The translations under genes were made by a program, and so were the position numbers. From contig NC_080732.1 of assembly GCF_019097595.1 (NCBI RefSeq), positions 3,967,354 through 4,031,353 on the forward strand: 64,000 bases of DNA, read 5' to 3'. Shown here in pieces: positions 12,413 through 23,436 of this stretch. Position 1 is the stretch's first letter. Each line of letters begins with the position of its first letter. This stretch comes from Hemibagrus wyckioides. Lineage: Eukaryota; Chordata; Actinopteri; Siluriformes; Bagridae. Under the pieces are notes generated by a model that worked only from the letters and a program-made list of their open reading frames with translations, made no database searches and was not told the DNA's origin.

Positions 12413-13158
12413 CATAGGGAGCCGTCCTACACACTCCTGGTCGTGACACACACTCTGCCTACTAACCAGCAGAGCACGAGTCTGAACAGACGGAACCCAC
12501 GAACACACAGGCGGGACCCATTTCTCTCCATTACTCTGCAAAAAAACACACAAAAAACGAAAAAGTACAGGACGGTCTGTACATGTTTTTTTTTTTTCTT
12601 GGACAACTTGTCGTGTCCCGGTGTGCTCTCATGTTCCTCGGTCTTCTGAGCGTGATCAGTCAACCCTGCCAGACTTGTTTTGCCTTCCGTCTCCTCGTTT
12701 AATCCTGAAAATTAAACCATGTGTGAATGAAAGGAGGGATTAGTACAGTGAGTTCCGCTCTGTGTGCAGAGATGCTTATAGCTCCTCCGTGTTCTTATTC
12801 AAACTCTATTAATAGGCGTTGAGTTATTTACGTCCGGGCTTACAACAGTGGCTCTGTATGCCGGAAGAGAGCATGACTAACCTTTTAGTGTTTATTTCCG
12901 CAATGTCAGCCGTATAAAAGCTGAAAAAAAAGGAGAAATGAGGCTAGTGTGGGTTTGGAATTTAGTCAGTTTGTCTCGTTAGAAATGTACCCTGTGATTA
13001 TTTTTAAGCAATGAGCTGAATATTGACATCTGCTTCATTTAATATTCTCCTTAAACATCTTGAAATCGTTTGAAATGATATGTGTGTGATTTAATGTGAG
13101 GAATTTGTCCATAAATACTTTCATACAATTGCAGTTTTAAGTCTACGTGTATGTACAT
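12413..13158. other. Unique sequence, no gene recognised
   Basis: This holds poly-A and poly-T runs (12540-12598) and otherwise unique, moderately AT-rich sequence without recognisable genes. Confidence 0.4.
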
Positions 13159-13625
13159 AAAACACTGATGTTCTCCTCATCATGGCACCTGTTAGTGGGT
13201 GGGATATATTAGGCAGCAAGTGAACATTTTGTCCTCAAAGTTGATGTGTTAGAAGCAGGAAAAATTTGACAAGCGTAAGGATTTGAGCGAGTTTGACGAA
13301 GGGCCAGATTGTGATGGCTAGACCACTGGATCAGAGCATCTCCAAAACTGCAGCTCTTGGGGGGTGTTCCTGATCTGCAGTGGTCAGTATCTATCAAAAG
13401 TGGTCCAAGGAAGGAACAACGGGTCATGGGCGGCCAAGGCTCATTGATGCACGTGGGGAGCGAAGGCTGGCCCGTGTGATCCGATCCAACAGATGAGCTA
13501 CTGTTGAATGAAGAAGTTAATGCTGGTTCTGATAGAAAGGTGTCAGAATACACATGATGGGTCAGCAAAAAAGGGACCAACACAATATTAGGCAGGTGGT
13601 CATAATGTTATGACTGATCTGTGTG
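13159..13625 (+). mobile_element. Tc1-like non-autonomous element, copy C
   Basis: The homology starts at AACACTGATG, continues through CATGGCACCTGTTAGTGG and the N-terminal transposase remnant, and ends at GGTCATAATGTTATGACTG. Compared with the other copies it has lost a stretch after ACAACGGG and more sequence around the internal junction. The left terminal repeat is largely absent. The right end runs straight into a perfect TA-rich palindrome. Confidence 0.88.
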
Positions 13626-13711
<86 letters not shown>

Positions 13712-13721
13712 CACACAGATC
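13616..13721. repeat. Perfect 106-bp AT-rich palindrome
   Basis: The left arm GATCTGTGTGTATGTATA (13616-13633) and the right arm TATACATACACACAGATC (13704-13721) are exact reverse complements, and the (TA)n run between them is in register, so the whole 106 bp is symmetric about 13668.5. Such sequences can extrude cruciforms and are prone to breakage and copy-number change. The left arm overlaps the terminal bases of Tc1-like copy C. Confidence 0.95.
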
Positions 13722-14548
13722 TATATATATATATAAGAATTCATCTGAATGACTTCTAACGTGTTATTTTGCCTTAAAATCTTTAGGTCATGCCCTTTGG
13801 AGGATTATGGGATTACGGTATGGCCTCAGACCAGACAAGGTGGAGCTATGAGCTATGAGATTTTTCTTTTTAGAGTGTGATGATTTATTCACGCCGATCC
13901 TTAAACCTTAAACCTGTTCACTTTTATAATTAGATAAAAAAGCTTTGCACACCGAATCTGATTATTCTGATTATTCTGTATTTGTGTGGAAATTAGAACA
14001 TTTTATGATTTTTTTTTTGGCCTAACATTTCCTATTCGATTTGTTCTCAGCGCCTGACGTGTGTGTGTGTGTGTGTGTCACACTGGATTCTTTTTCCTGG
14101 AGGTAATTCCTCGCAGTAATTTCAGACTCGGAGAGAAAGTGTGTAAAGATCTCTTTTATCTCACGGTTTACAAACAAAACCTTTGAACCGTCGACGCTCG
14201 GGTGTGAATTTGCCGAGGACGGCGTGCATGCGCACGACTCCTTCCTTTTCATCTCCAGCTCCTCCTTCTGCTTTGTAGCAAGTGTGGTTACAGGATCATT
14301 ACTTTTTTGTGTGTGTGTGTCCTAAGATCATACGGTGCGCTTAAGTCTGTAATCAGCGTGAACGATGGGCTTTTCTTCAAATGTGGTTTCATTAGACTAC
14401 ACCCGGCATGTCTGGGTTTACATGCCACTTTTCCAGTGACTCCTGATTTGCAGGTATTTAGGTTTTGGGTTCGAGTCAAAACTATGATGTAATATAGCTG
14501 TGATCTGGCAGCTTTAAAAGAAAATTAGATTAATGTGACACTCAAGAC
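13722..14548. other. Unique sequence with a short (TG)n
   Basis: A second TA run at 13721-13734 and (TG)n at 14059-14078 and 14308-14320 interrupt unique sequence. No gene is recognised. Confidence 0.4.
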
Positions 14549-14741
14549 TCAAATAAGGTTCAAGCCTCAACACTGCCAAGCTGCCTCTGTTGGGCCCTTG
14601 AGCAAGAACCTGCTCTAGGAGCACGGTATCATAGCTGACCCTGCACTCTGACTTCGACTTTCTAACAAGCTGGAACGTGCAGAGAAAGGAATTGCTGTAA
14701 TGTAGATGAGACGAATAAAAGCTTCTGTTCTAGAATGAAAC
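14549..14741 (+). mobile_element. SINE-like repeat with AATAAA-type end
   Basis: GGTTCAAGCCTCAACACTGC and TTGGGCCCTTGAGCAAGAAC match the middle of the SINE family. The 3' half (GCTGACCCTGCACTCTGAC, TCTAACAAGCTGG, ending in GACGAATAAAAGC) is of a type I remember as a common fish interspersed repeat. The head is missing. Confidence 0.65.
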
Positions 14742-16040
14742 ATCTCTGCTTGTCCTTCATTCACGTCGCTGTTCAACGTTTTACAAGCTTTTAGCTCGAC
14801 GGTGTGGACATGCTTCTCAGCTAACATCCACCAGCCTGTAGCTTTAAAATACATAGAACGCTTTAGTGTTTCTGAGGGTCACGTGCACCAAATGACCAAA
14901 CATGATCATATAGTGCAAGGAGACGTGTTTCTTGTTGTTCTGGTGTCTGGAGTGAAACCATGCTTCTTAAAGGTCAGTCACTGAGAAAAAACGGTCTAAT
15001 CCTGAAGCAGTGGGTTTTTTTGACGAGGGGCTTTACAAAGCACCAGGTGAGTGCAGAAGGTAAAGAGATATTAACCACACAAAGGTCTTCAGTCCAGTAG
15101 AACAATCAGTGTGGTCACTCACCCATCCCCCCCAACCCTTAAATCCCCCCTTCATCCTCATCTCATCTCATCAGGATGGGGTTGTGTAACACCGACCTCA
15201 GCTGGAGATATCTCCATGGCTATAACACACACACACACACTCTCCCTCACGGTCACGACTTCTCCTCCAGCCGCTGGTCCAAACAGCAACAAATTGCACA
15301 AAGTGTTTCTTGGCACAGAGGGCGAGCCGTGATTCATCTCACGCTGAACGCTCACGCTGCTCAGGGGCTGAGCCGGTTTCCATCCCGCTGTGTGGTTTCC
15401 AGTTATCCTCCGACAAAAAAAAAAAAGAAAGCGGGAGGAGAAGAGAGAAAAGAAAGAAAATGTTGTAGTTCTTTGACTGGTTTAAAAGCTGTTAAAACTG
15501 GACCGCATGAGAGATTCCTCTGATTCGGCGTCAGGATTATTACCCTTTCTTTCCTTCTGAGCAACTCTGACCAGCTGCAGGACACAGACCCACAATCCTT
15601 CACTCAGTTCACCTGCGCAGTATTCACCTGCTGACTTCAGAGCAGCCAGAAATGATGCACAGAATTTCCTCTTATCTCAGATGTTCTCGATTACGCCAGA
15701 CCTTTAGCAGTAGAGCTGTGCTGTGTTTGGTATTTTTCCCCCTGCATCTAAGGGAAGTCTCTTCAATCCTGCCCACTTCTCCATTTATTATTAGGGGTCG
15801 AAGCACCAAACTTTTTGCTTTTGCTCAGGTTTTTATGAGTGTCATTTTTAATGGATTTAGTGAACTACATTCCAAAATGTAAAGGCATTTGTCATCTTTT
15901 CCTACAAACTTAACCAGAACCAAGCTGAAGACAGATGAATGAAGACATGGTGCAGCGCTGAATAAACAACCAGCGCCTAATTTTTTGTCCTGTGAGCTTC
16001 TTAAATAACAGCTTACTCCTGAGGTCATGAAAGTAAATAA
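14742..16040. other. Unique sequence, no gene recognised
   Basis: This contains a short (CA)n at 15225-15241 and poly-A at 15414-15424. Open frames on both strands around 15176-15523 overlap one another and run through the poly-A, so they are not credible genes. Confidence 0.4.
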
Positions 16041-16098
16041 CTCTCTCTCTCTCTCTTTTGCTTTTTATTCTCTCTCTCTTGTTTATTGCTCTCCATCT

Positions 16099-16156
<58 letters not shown>

Positions 16157-16163
16157 CCCCACT
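16041..16163. repeat. Interrupted (CT)n array
   Basis: CT runs at 16041-16056, 16070-16080 and 16102-16157 are separated by short T-rich or CAT interruptions. The open frames over it are low-complexity artefacts. Confidence 0.94.
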
Positions 16164-16354
16164 TCTTCAGTTCCTGCATTTTTAATCAAATTATCTTCAG
16201 CTTTGCACTGGAGCATTGAAGCAAGTAAAATCATGCTTTATTGTTATGCAAATCACCTGTCCAAATCATCACACCTTTACTAAATAATACAGGTATTATA
16301 CACTTACAGTTTTTTTTTTAATTATACAATCTTTTAGGCCACGCCTCCTGCCTG

Positions 16355-16446
16355 ACTGAAAGTTTTGTACTGAGTCGAGGCTCGAACCCAGGAACCCCTG
16401 ACTCTGTGACAGCAAAACTACCTGCTGCATCAGTAACATCACCGAG
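16355..16446 (-). mobile_element. SINE tRNA-like head fragment, antisense
   Basis: On the minus strand GATGCAGCAGGTAGTTTTGC and GGTTCCTGGGTTCGAGCC are the A-box and B-box regions of a tRNA-derived SINE head of the V-SINE type. The body of the element is not recognisable, so this is a fragment. Confidence 0.6.
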
Positions 16447-17282
16447 CAGTAACTCAACTAATTCTTACTGAAATATTAACAGTGTCTTTTTATTTTAAAC
16501 AATATAGATGTAATAGCCTATAGATGTGTCTAATGAAACTGGCGCAAAAGCTGAAATCCCACTGAAATGAAAGCAAAGCCATTTCAATCCGTTTCATTTC
16601 AGCTTAACGACGACGCTCGGCGCGGTCCTCTACATGCAAATATGCCTTCAGAACCATGTTGTTTTACAACCCTTAACCCGTCCGCGTGTCCTGCTACCAC
16701 GTCATCCTGTCAAATCATTAAGGGCCCTTGATTGCTGTTGTAGAAAGGAGATTATTTAGTAACATTTACATTATTTCCTGTCCAGTGTCACTCAAATAAG
16801 ATTGAGTTTCCCTTCTGAGTCTGGTTAAAATAAAATATATATTTCATTTAGTCTGTGCGGTTCGCTCCCTCTGACTACTTCAATTATCCAATCAAAGGAC
16901 GGGAAATTGCTGATGTAATCGTATGCCTGCTAGATGGCCCCAATCTCGAAATCTGATTGGTTAAGGTAACAATTTCATTGCCACTTATTTTAAGCTCCAG
17001 GCGCCTGCACTATTGACTCTGAAGGCCTTAAGGCAGATTTCTTTCACCCTGGCAACACATGATGTCAGCCACTGGCTGAAATATGATTGGATAAAAACTC
17101 TTATCATAAATATACACTACTGGAAGCAGCACAACTGAGAGAAAGGCTATGAAATGTAGAGAATAGACTATTGGGAATAATTTAATACACATTCATGGAA
17201 AACTATATTAAATATATTAAAATGCAAGTCAGTGATTCAGATCAATGCTGAGAAGGCCTTGCTGGCCCTGACGGCTCACCAC
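16447..17282. other. Unique sequence, no gene recognised
   Basis: Unique sequence without long open frames or recognisable features. Confidence 0.4.
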
Positions 17283-17393
17283 TGATATATATACAATATA
17301 TATATATATATATTTTTTCTCTACTTCTCTGTTCTCTCGATTGTCTGTAAAGCTGCTTTGAGACGCTATACAAATAAATCGGATTGAACTGAA
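17283..17393 (+). mobile_element. (TA)n and repeat 3' tail relic
   Basis: A TA run (17283-17312) is followed by TGTAAAGCTGCTTTGAGACG, GCTATACAAATAAATC and GGATTGAACTGAA. I remember the latter block as the 3' tail of a widespread fish retroposon. Only this tail is seen, so the family cannot be fixed here. Confidence 0.5.
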
Positions 17394-17574
17394 ATGAAAA
17401 TCCTGATTCCTCACGTGCGTCTGAAACTGAAGTGTGAGAGGTGTTGATCGGAAAAAAGAGAAAACACCACGCTGTTCATTATTCATAAGTGGTCTGGAGT
17501 TAATAAACAGGAGCACAGAGCTTTTTCAGCTGTAATCCCTCATCTGTACATCCTCACCCACTCTTACTGAGTCA

Positions 17575-17609
<35 letters not shown>

Positions 17610-18348
17610 GGAGAGTCCTGGAGCACGGAGTGACTCAGCTGTTGTATGAGTGCCTGGTGGGCGGCACATCCACTGCTTTCTGGTCTCGGCGCAGGAGGAG
17701 AACGTCAGGAGGGGAGGCGGAGCCTAGAGCGGCTGAGATTTACCATAACTCAGCCTCCTAATCTGGGGTGGCAGGAGTGGGCGTGGCTTATCATGAGTCA
17801 GGCATGTTAAGCTCAGCAGCTCCTATGACAACCTGGTGCTGTTGTTGTTTAGCCTGTCGTCAAGGTTACGCCGTTGTTTGTTTGTTTTTTTTGTACTGAG
17901 AAAGTCGTATAAAGTCTAAAAATATAAACCCAGAGTGGAGAAAAAGTGTTCTAAAACAGGGTGTGAATTGTAAACAAGTTGGAGTAGAGTACAGTAGATA
18001 GCATGTGGTGTAACTGTTGGAAGAGTTACAGCTGAGTCCGGTGCATGAAACGGCGCATTGTGTAACGCATTACAGTGAGATGAGTAATGCACACAGAGAT
18101 CACAGACTTCTCTCTGGAGAATGTATGAAGAGTTCAGTGGAATATAAACAGCAGGAGAGGACGCTGCTCTCTGGAGATGTGCGCATTTTCACACGTGCGA
18201 TACGTATCGAGCGATGCGGTTTGCCTTAACACTTTCTGCACCACGTTCGTAATCACGTGGTTTTCAGTTTCACGCGTGATTCTATCTGTCTTCATGACAT
18301 TTAACGCCAAGACACCCTAAAGCATAACGGAGATGCTGATGCCATCAG

Positions 18349-18349
<1 letters not shown>
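17394..18349. other. Unique sequence with (TG)n at 17577-17607
   Basis: The interval is unique apart from a GT run of about 15 units at 17577-17607. No gene is recognised. Confidence 0.4.

Positions 18350-18387
<38 letters not shown>
18350..18387. repeat. (GT)n microsatellite
   Basis: An uninterrupted GT run about 100 bp upstream of the 12-bp minisatellite. Confidence 0.95.
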
Positions 18388-18389
<2 letters not shown>

Positions 18390-18483
18390 GAATGATGTTC
18401 ATAGTGGATCTGTTAGTTCTGTAACTTGTGGAAGAGTTGTGTTTATTTCTTTCTTTATTTTTGGTATACCACCACATGTGACC

Positions 18484-19097
18484 AGTGATGTGTTCAGTAG
18501 TGTGTTCAGTGATGAGTTCAGTAGTGTGTTCAGTAGTATGTTCAGTAGCGTGTTCAGTGATGTGTTCAGTGATGAGTTCAGTAGTGTGTTCAGTAGTGTG
18601 TCCAGTGATGTGTTCAGTGATGAGTTCAGTAGTGTGTTCAGTAGTGTGTTCAGTAGTGTGTCCAGTGATGTGTTCAGTGATGAGTTCAGTAGTGTGTTCA
18701 GTAGTGTGTCCAGTGATGTGTTCAGTGATGAGTTCAGTAGTGTGTTCAGTGATGTGTTCAGTGATGTGTTCAGTAGTGTGTTCAGTGATGTGTTCAGTAG
18801 TAGGTTCAGTGATGTGTTTAGTAGTGAGTTCAGTGATGAGTTCAGTAGTGTGTTCAGTAGTGTGTTCAGTGATGTGTTCAGTAGTGTGTTCAGTGATGTG
18901 TTCAGTAGTATGTTCAGTAGTGTGTTCAGTAGTATGTTCAGTAGTGTGTTCAGTAGTAGGTTCAGTGATGTGTTCAGTAGTAGGTTCAGTGATGTGTTCA
19001 GTAGTGTGTCCAGTTATGTGTCAGTGATGTGTTCAGTGATGAGTTCAGTAGTAGGTTCAGTGATGTGTCCAGTGATGTGCTCAGTGATGAGTTTAGT
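18484..19097. repeat. 12-bp minisatellite, TGTTCAGTRRTG type
   Basis: About 50 tandem copies of TGTTCAGTAGTG / TGTTCAGTGATG / AGTTCAGTAGTG run with almost no length change. Because 12 is a multiple of 3, two + frames stay open (FSSVFSDV- and CSVMCSVV-type four-residue repeats) across most of the array. One copy near 19018 has lost a base. Blocks of several units recur, for example the order GATGTG, GATGAG, AGTGTG, AGTGTG. There is no promoter, splice or homology evidence for a protein. Confidence 0.96.
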
Positions 19098-19181
19098 GTG
19101 ACATGGAGGTCAGAGATCTGTTAATGAACCAAACAATGAACATTATTATTGAGTGTTTTACTAGAATTGGAAATATTCAGT

Positions 19182-19183
<2 letters not shown>

Positions 19184-19237
<54 letters not shown>

Positions 19238-19387
19238 AAGTGAGAGCTCTTGCTCAGCTAAAGGATAAGTGTGTCAGTGCATATGCTTAATGTCACATGA
19301 GTATGTTGAAGTTTGCATAATGCTGCACGATACTCTATACTCCTCTGCATTAATGTATTACAGGAGACATATGTAATCTCTTCCCCC

Positions 19388-19431
<44 letters not shown>

Positions 19432-19578
19432 GACTGTATGTTCAGTCAGTGCAAACACAGGTTATTTGGTTGAAATCTTTTTCAGAAGTTCTTTTAGATT
19501 TTCCCACTGGTCCAATTCTGACCTATTTATCCTATAGCAGTGCTTCAAATAGCTCCTGCTCAGCTGCTGTGACTAACT

Positions 19579-19620
<42 letters not shown>

Positions 19621-19907
19621 GAGACACCTGGCTAGGCACCGGTGTGATTATATGAGCTGAACAGGTGTTGTTTGAACAATAAACTCCCTGGTGTCTACTT
19701 TACCTGTATGAGGGAACTGTGTGTGTGTGTGTGTGTGTGTGTGAACCTGTGAACTGGAACATTTTGTTGTTTTGTTGTTCAGAGGTGTGAGCTAGTTTAG
19801 AGAACATGGAGATTCTCTGGACATCTCTAGAGAGAAGTTTTTGACATCACCAACCTGTCCTTGATAACAACTTCAGCACTTTATGTAATAAGTGTTTATT
19901 GTGCGTG

Positions 19908-19939
<32 letters not shown>

Positions 19940-19940
19940 A
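19184..19940. repeat. Five dinucleotide arrays in 760 bp
   Basis: (GT)n lies at 19184-19234, (CT)n-(CA)n at 19388-19430, (GT)n at 19583-19620, (GT)n at 19720-19743 and (GT)n at 19900-19940. The spacers are unique and carry no gene that I recognise. Confidence 0.94.
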
Positions 19941-19944
19941 GCTG

Positions 19945-20725
19945 TAGGACTGACCACACAGAGGCCATGCCTTCTTCACTGGGACTAACAGCCTCCTTCA
20001 CTGGGACTGACAGCACAGAGGCCACACCTCCTTCACTGGGACTGACAGCACAGAGGCCACACCTCCTCCACTGAGACTGACGGCACAGAGGCCACACCTC
20101 CTTTTCTAAGACTGACGTAACAGAGGCCAGACCTCCGCCACTGAGACTGACAGCACAGAGGCCACACCTCCTTTACTGGGACTGACAGCACAAAGGCCAC
20201 ACCTCCTTTTCTAAGTCTGGCAGAACAGAAGCCACACCTTCTTCACTGGGACTATCCACACATAGGCCACACCTCCAGTGAGACTAAGAGCACAGAGACC
20301 ACACCTCCTTCACTGGGACTGACAGCACAGAGGCCACACCTCCTTCACTGGGACTATCCGCACATAGGCCACGCCTCCTTCACTGGGACTGACAACATAG
20401 AGGCCACGCCTCCTTCACTGGAACTAAGAGCACAGAGGCCACACCTCCTTACTCAAACTCACAGCACAGATGCCACACCTCCTTACTCAAACTCACAGCA
20501 CAGATGCCACAACTCCTTACTCAAACTCACAGCATAGAGGCCACACCTCCTTACTCAAACTCACAGCATAGAGGCCACACCTCCTTACTCAAACTCACAG
20601 CACAGAGGCCACACCTCCTTACTCAAACTCACAGCACAGAGGCCACACCTCCTAACTGAGACTCACAGCACAGAGACCACAACTTTGTCTCTGTGACTGA
20701 CAGCACAGAAGCCACGCCTCCTTCC
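19945..20725. repeat. ~35-bp minisatellite, ACAGAGGCCACACCTCC type
   Basis: More than 20 units share ACTGACAGCACAGAGGCC and ACACCTCCTTCACTGGG. Left units carry CACTGGGACTGA, whereas a central block (about 20445-20650) carries CTCAAACTCACAGCACAG and is far more uniform, so one variant has been amplified locally. A few units are shortened. No stable open frame crosses the array. Confidence 0.95.
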
Positions 20726-21561
20726 CAAATGGAATGCAAGCTAATTTGTTCATTCGATCCGAATTTGTTCTGGTATTTGTTCTCATGCCGTGTCTTTCTT
20801 TCTAAATCAGCTCATTGCTGTAGATCCAGGCAGCAACCAGGGCTCCTGTCTGTCTTCCTGTCTCTCTCTCTCTCTGTCTGTCTGTCAGAGCTCCTGCTGC
20901 TGAGCAGGGAAGAGGCTGCAGGCTCATCACACTCTATTATGTCCCTCTCTCAGAGTCAGCTCTCTCAGACTATAATTAGCCTCTCAGGAAAAAAAAATCC
21001 CTACATAAAACAATGCAGTGTTAATTGCAGAGGATTCGTCCCTGCATTTATTACTGCATTAAATCAGATCTCTCTCATTCTCTCTCTCCATGCAAGAGTA
21101 ATATTTGTGCACCATTAACCAAATGCTGGCGCGGAGACGCTGCAGAATGCTCGAGCTCGTCTGTACGACATCTTTTTATTAACAAAAAAGACCCCAAAAA
21201 AACAATTAAGGCCCTATTTGCGCTTGTGGAAAATATGCTCGGCGTACGTTAAACACGAAACGGCTTCATCTGTTATCCTTTGTGCAAGTGTTACTCGATG
21301 AATATTTAATGATATGGCCTGAGAGAGAACAAGTGAAAGAGTCAGCGCTGTCAGAGAGCCATTAATGAGCACCAGCGCTCGGTGCCGATGCAGTGTCGCT
21401 GAACTTTTCTCCTGTGTCTCGTGTCCATTGGCCCACGCGGTGCGAATAGATTTCCTCGCATCGATGACCCTTTAATGGATAGTCATTACCTAGCTAAATG
21501 CCAGTGCCGGTGTGTGAAACTGAGAGGACTCCATGTGGCACGGTGCAGTCTAGCAAACAGC

Positions 21562-21564
<3 letters not shown>
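20726..21564. other. Unique sequence, candidate conserved non-coding region
   Basis: No gene is recognised. Sequence from about 20930 to 21560 mixes homeodomain-type TAAT cores (ATAATTAGCCT, ACAATTAAGG, GCCATTAATGAGC) with balanced composition and no repeats, which is typical of vertebrate developmental enhancers. This is a texture argument only. Confidence 0.35.

Positions 21565-21598
<34 letters not shown>
21565..21598. repeat. (CT)n microsatellite
   Basis: A pure CT run of about 17 units. Confidence 0.95.
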
Positions 21599-21600
<2 letters not shown>

Positions 21601-21696
21601 TTTCTCCCCTCCTGAGGATCACCAGGAGTCCAAGTCAAAGGTTACTGAGAAAAGAAAAAATAACCAGATATAATGTTAAGATAACATGTATAATGA

Positions 21697-21839
21697 CCAC
21701 CACAGGCCACCAGAAGAGCTTCCATTCCCCTTGTCATAGAGTCTTCAAGGCTCTGGAGCAAGAAACGCTGGAGTTTCCATAGTGGTGGTCGAGAGCAGTG
21801 CCAGATGTTCCAGATGTCTTCGACCGGATTGAGATTTTA
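21697..21839 (-). pseudogene. Tc1-like transposase C-terminal remnant
   Basis: The minus strand reads without a stop for about 47 codons. It begins NLNPVEDIWNIW (21836 downward), which matches the DLNPIEHLW block with the last catalytic Glu retained. It ends LQSLEDSMTRGMEALLVACGG (to 21697), which matches the LVESMPRRIEAVLKAKGG C-terminus of Tc1 transposases. Upstream domains are missing and a stop lies just before the motif. The remnant is of a different Tc1 lineage from the one at 9975-10265, judged by the residues around these motifs. Confidence 0.85.
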
Positions 21840-21929
21840 TGAGATTTTAACAACGGACGTTGTCGCAAAACAGCTGGATAGAAATATATCAATTCTATAC
21901 AGAATATGAAGATTTTAATGTATATTTAT

Positions 21930-22100
21930 CCATAACGAGCAGACCAGAGGTGACGGTGACGAGGAAAAAAAGTCCTTGAGGCGATATGAGGAAGAGGAAC
22001 CAGACTCGTCGTCATCTAGGTGACAGTGCGGTTGTAAATATTTTTCCTTTCTAGAACTCTACCCTAGATGGTCAGGTGCAGTTGTGTAACTTTCTAAACC
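21930..22100 (+). mobile_element. Possible interspersed repeat relic
   Basis: GACCAGAGGTGACGGTGACG, GATATGAGGAAGAGGAACC and CTAGGTGACAGTGCGG resemble a repeat I remember from other fish sequences, but no second copy is present here. The class is unknown to me. Confidence 0.35.
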
Positions 22101-22328
22101 ATGCACCTGGAGCCGTGTCGGTGGGGGCGGAGTCATCCTGGAAGAGGATAGAAGTGTCTAGACATGTGATAAGCGAGAAAGGTGTCATCAAAATAGAAAG
22201 GCATTCGCACGGGATTACGGTGAAAGCTCTGTGTTGATTTGAAAAGTCATGTGATATTTGAAAACATAACCTGATGAGCTTTAAAAGAGCAGGCTAGTGT
22301 ACAGAGCATGATTTGAGACACGAGCCTT

Positions 22329-22470
22329 TGTGTGTGTGTGTGTGTGTGTGTGTGGTGACCGAGTAAAAGGGTTTGTAGAAGAATTCTGTGTGTGTGTGTG
22401 TGTGTGTGTGGTGACTGAGTAAAAGGGTTTGTAGAAGAATTCTGTGTGTGTGTGTGTGTGTGAGAGAGAG
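22329..22470. repeat. Tandem ~57-bp repeat with (TG)n spacers
   Basis: Two units consist of a (TG)n run followed by GGTGACCGAGTAAAAGGG (or GGTGACTGAG) and TTTGTAGAAGAATTC (22329-22386 and 22387-22442). A third begins with (TG)n and then switches to (GA)n. This is a young duplication seeded by a dinucleotide repeat. Confidence 0.92.
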
Positions 22471-23401
22471 AATGAGAATCACCTCTACTACAGATGGGAT
22501 GAGTGGGAGTGCTCTGCCGGACGTCCGTGAGAACCTATTTCCGGAGCATTCTAGGAAGTCTGTTTCACACATTAAAAGGCTTTCATGGAGGTCAGATACA
22601 CATGGTTGGGGCGTGTGTGTGTGTGTGTGTGAGAGTGTGTGCTCAGCGTTTACCTACATCCAGCTCCCTATCTAAGCTCCAGCTTCACAGTAACAGCTCT
22701 TCCTGTTGAATTATTCAGTATCAAAAAGCACAGTGCGATATAGGAGCAGCGGGACAGGAAGTAAAAATAGAGCCAAAATAAATGACTTTACACAGAGCAA
22801 TGACTCTCCAGCAGTGACTGCGAGCAGGTAGAGTGCAGGAAAAGCATCTTCCTATACGTTTAAACGCAATTATTATTCCGATTTGATTCCACACACCTCT
22901 CTTGCTTTTGCTTTGAAATGTTGTTTTGCTTTCCTGGATACACCATAAGCAGTGTTTCGACATCCTAGCATTTCCATTCGGCATTTCCATTTATTCCCTT
23001 CAGCAGCAGCTTCAATGCAAAGCAACTTAGACATGCGTCAGCGTCCAAGCCAAGCACAGAGCTGTTTTAGGTAAACTGACACTTTGACATGTGTCAGGAA
23101 AAGCAGTGATGTGTCTCGGGGATGTCTGAGGCGTGTTTCTGGGGAAAGATCCAGGGCTTGTTTGAGGACGGTTATGATAGAGTACACCCTTGTTAACACG
23201 CAGGAAAAGGTGCTTATTTTCTGACAGCAGACTGAAGGTGCTTACACATATGCAGCGTTTAGTTTGTTTAAATCACGGCCTGCTTTATTTTCCTCCTACA
23301 TGCTGTCCTTTTAGACGTGAAAACATAGCAGATTTGTCTAAGCGAGATGCTCTACCTCCAGTTCAGCTCTGAGGAAGTGATTTAATCCTGATCTCAACAT
23401 G

Positions 23402-23402
<1 letters not shown>
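22471..23402. other. Unique sequence with short (GT)n at 22612-22640
   Basis: No gene is recognised. Open frames here are short and overlap on both strands. Confidence 0.4.

Positions 23403-23436
<34 letters not shown>
23403..23436. repeat. (GT)n microsatellite
   Basis: A GT run of about 16 units. Confidence 0.95.

Noticed and set aside
12385..12421. Splice acceptor at the end of the CT repeat
   Set aside because: CT microsatellites generate acceptor-like sequence by chance, and no exon-like frame follows. The same applies near 3036, 36152 and 46533.
18355..19101. 248- and 180-codon frames over the 12-bp minisatellite
   Set aside because: Repeat length is a multiple of three so frames stay open by default. 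No gene context or homology.
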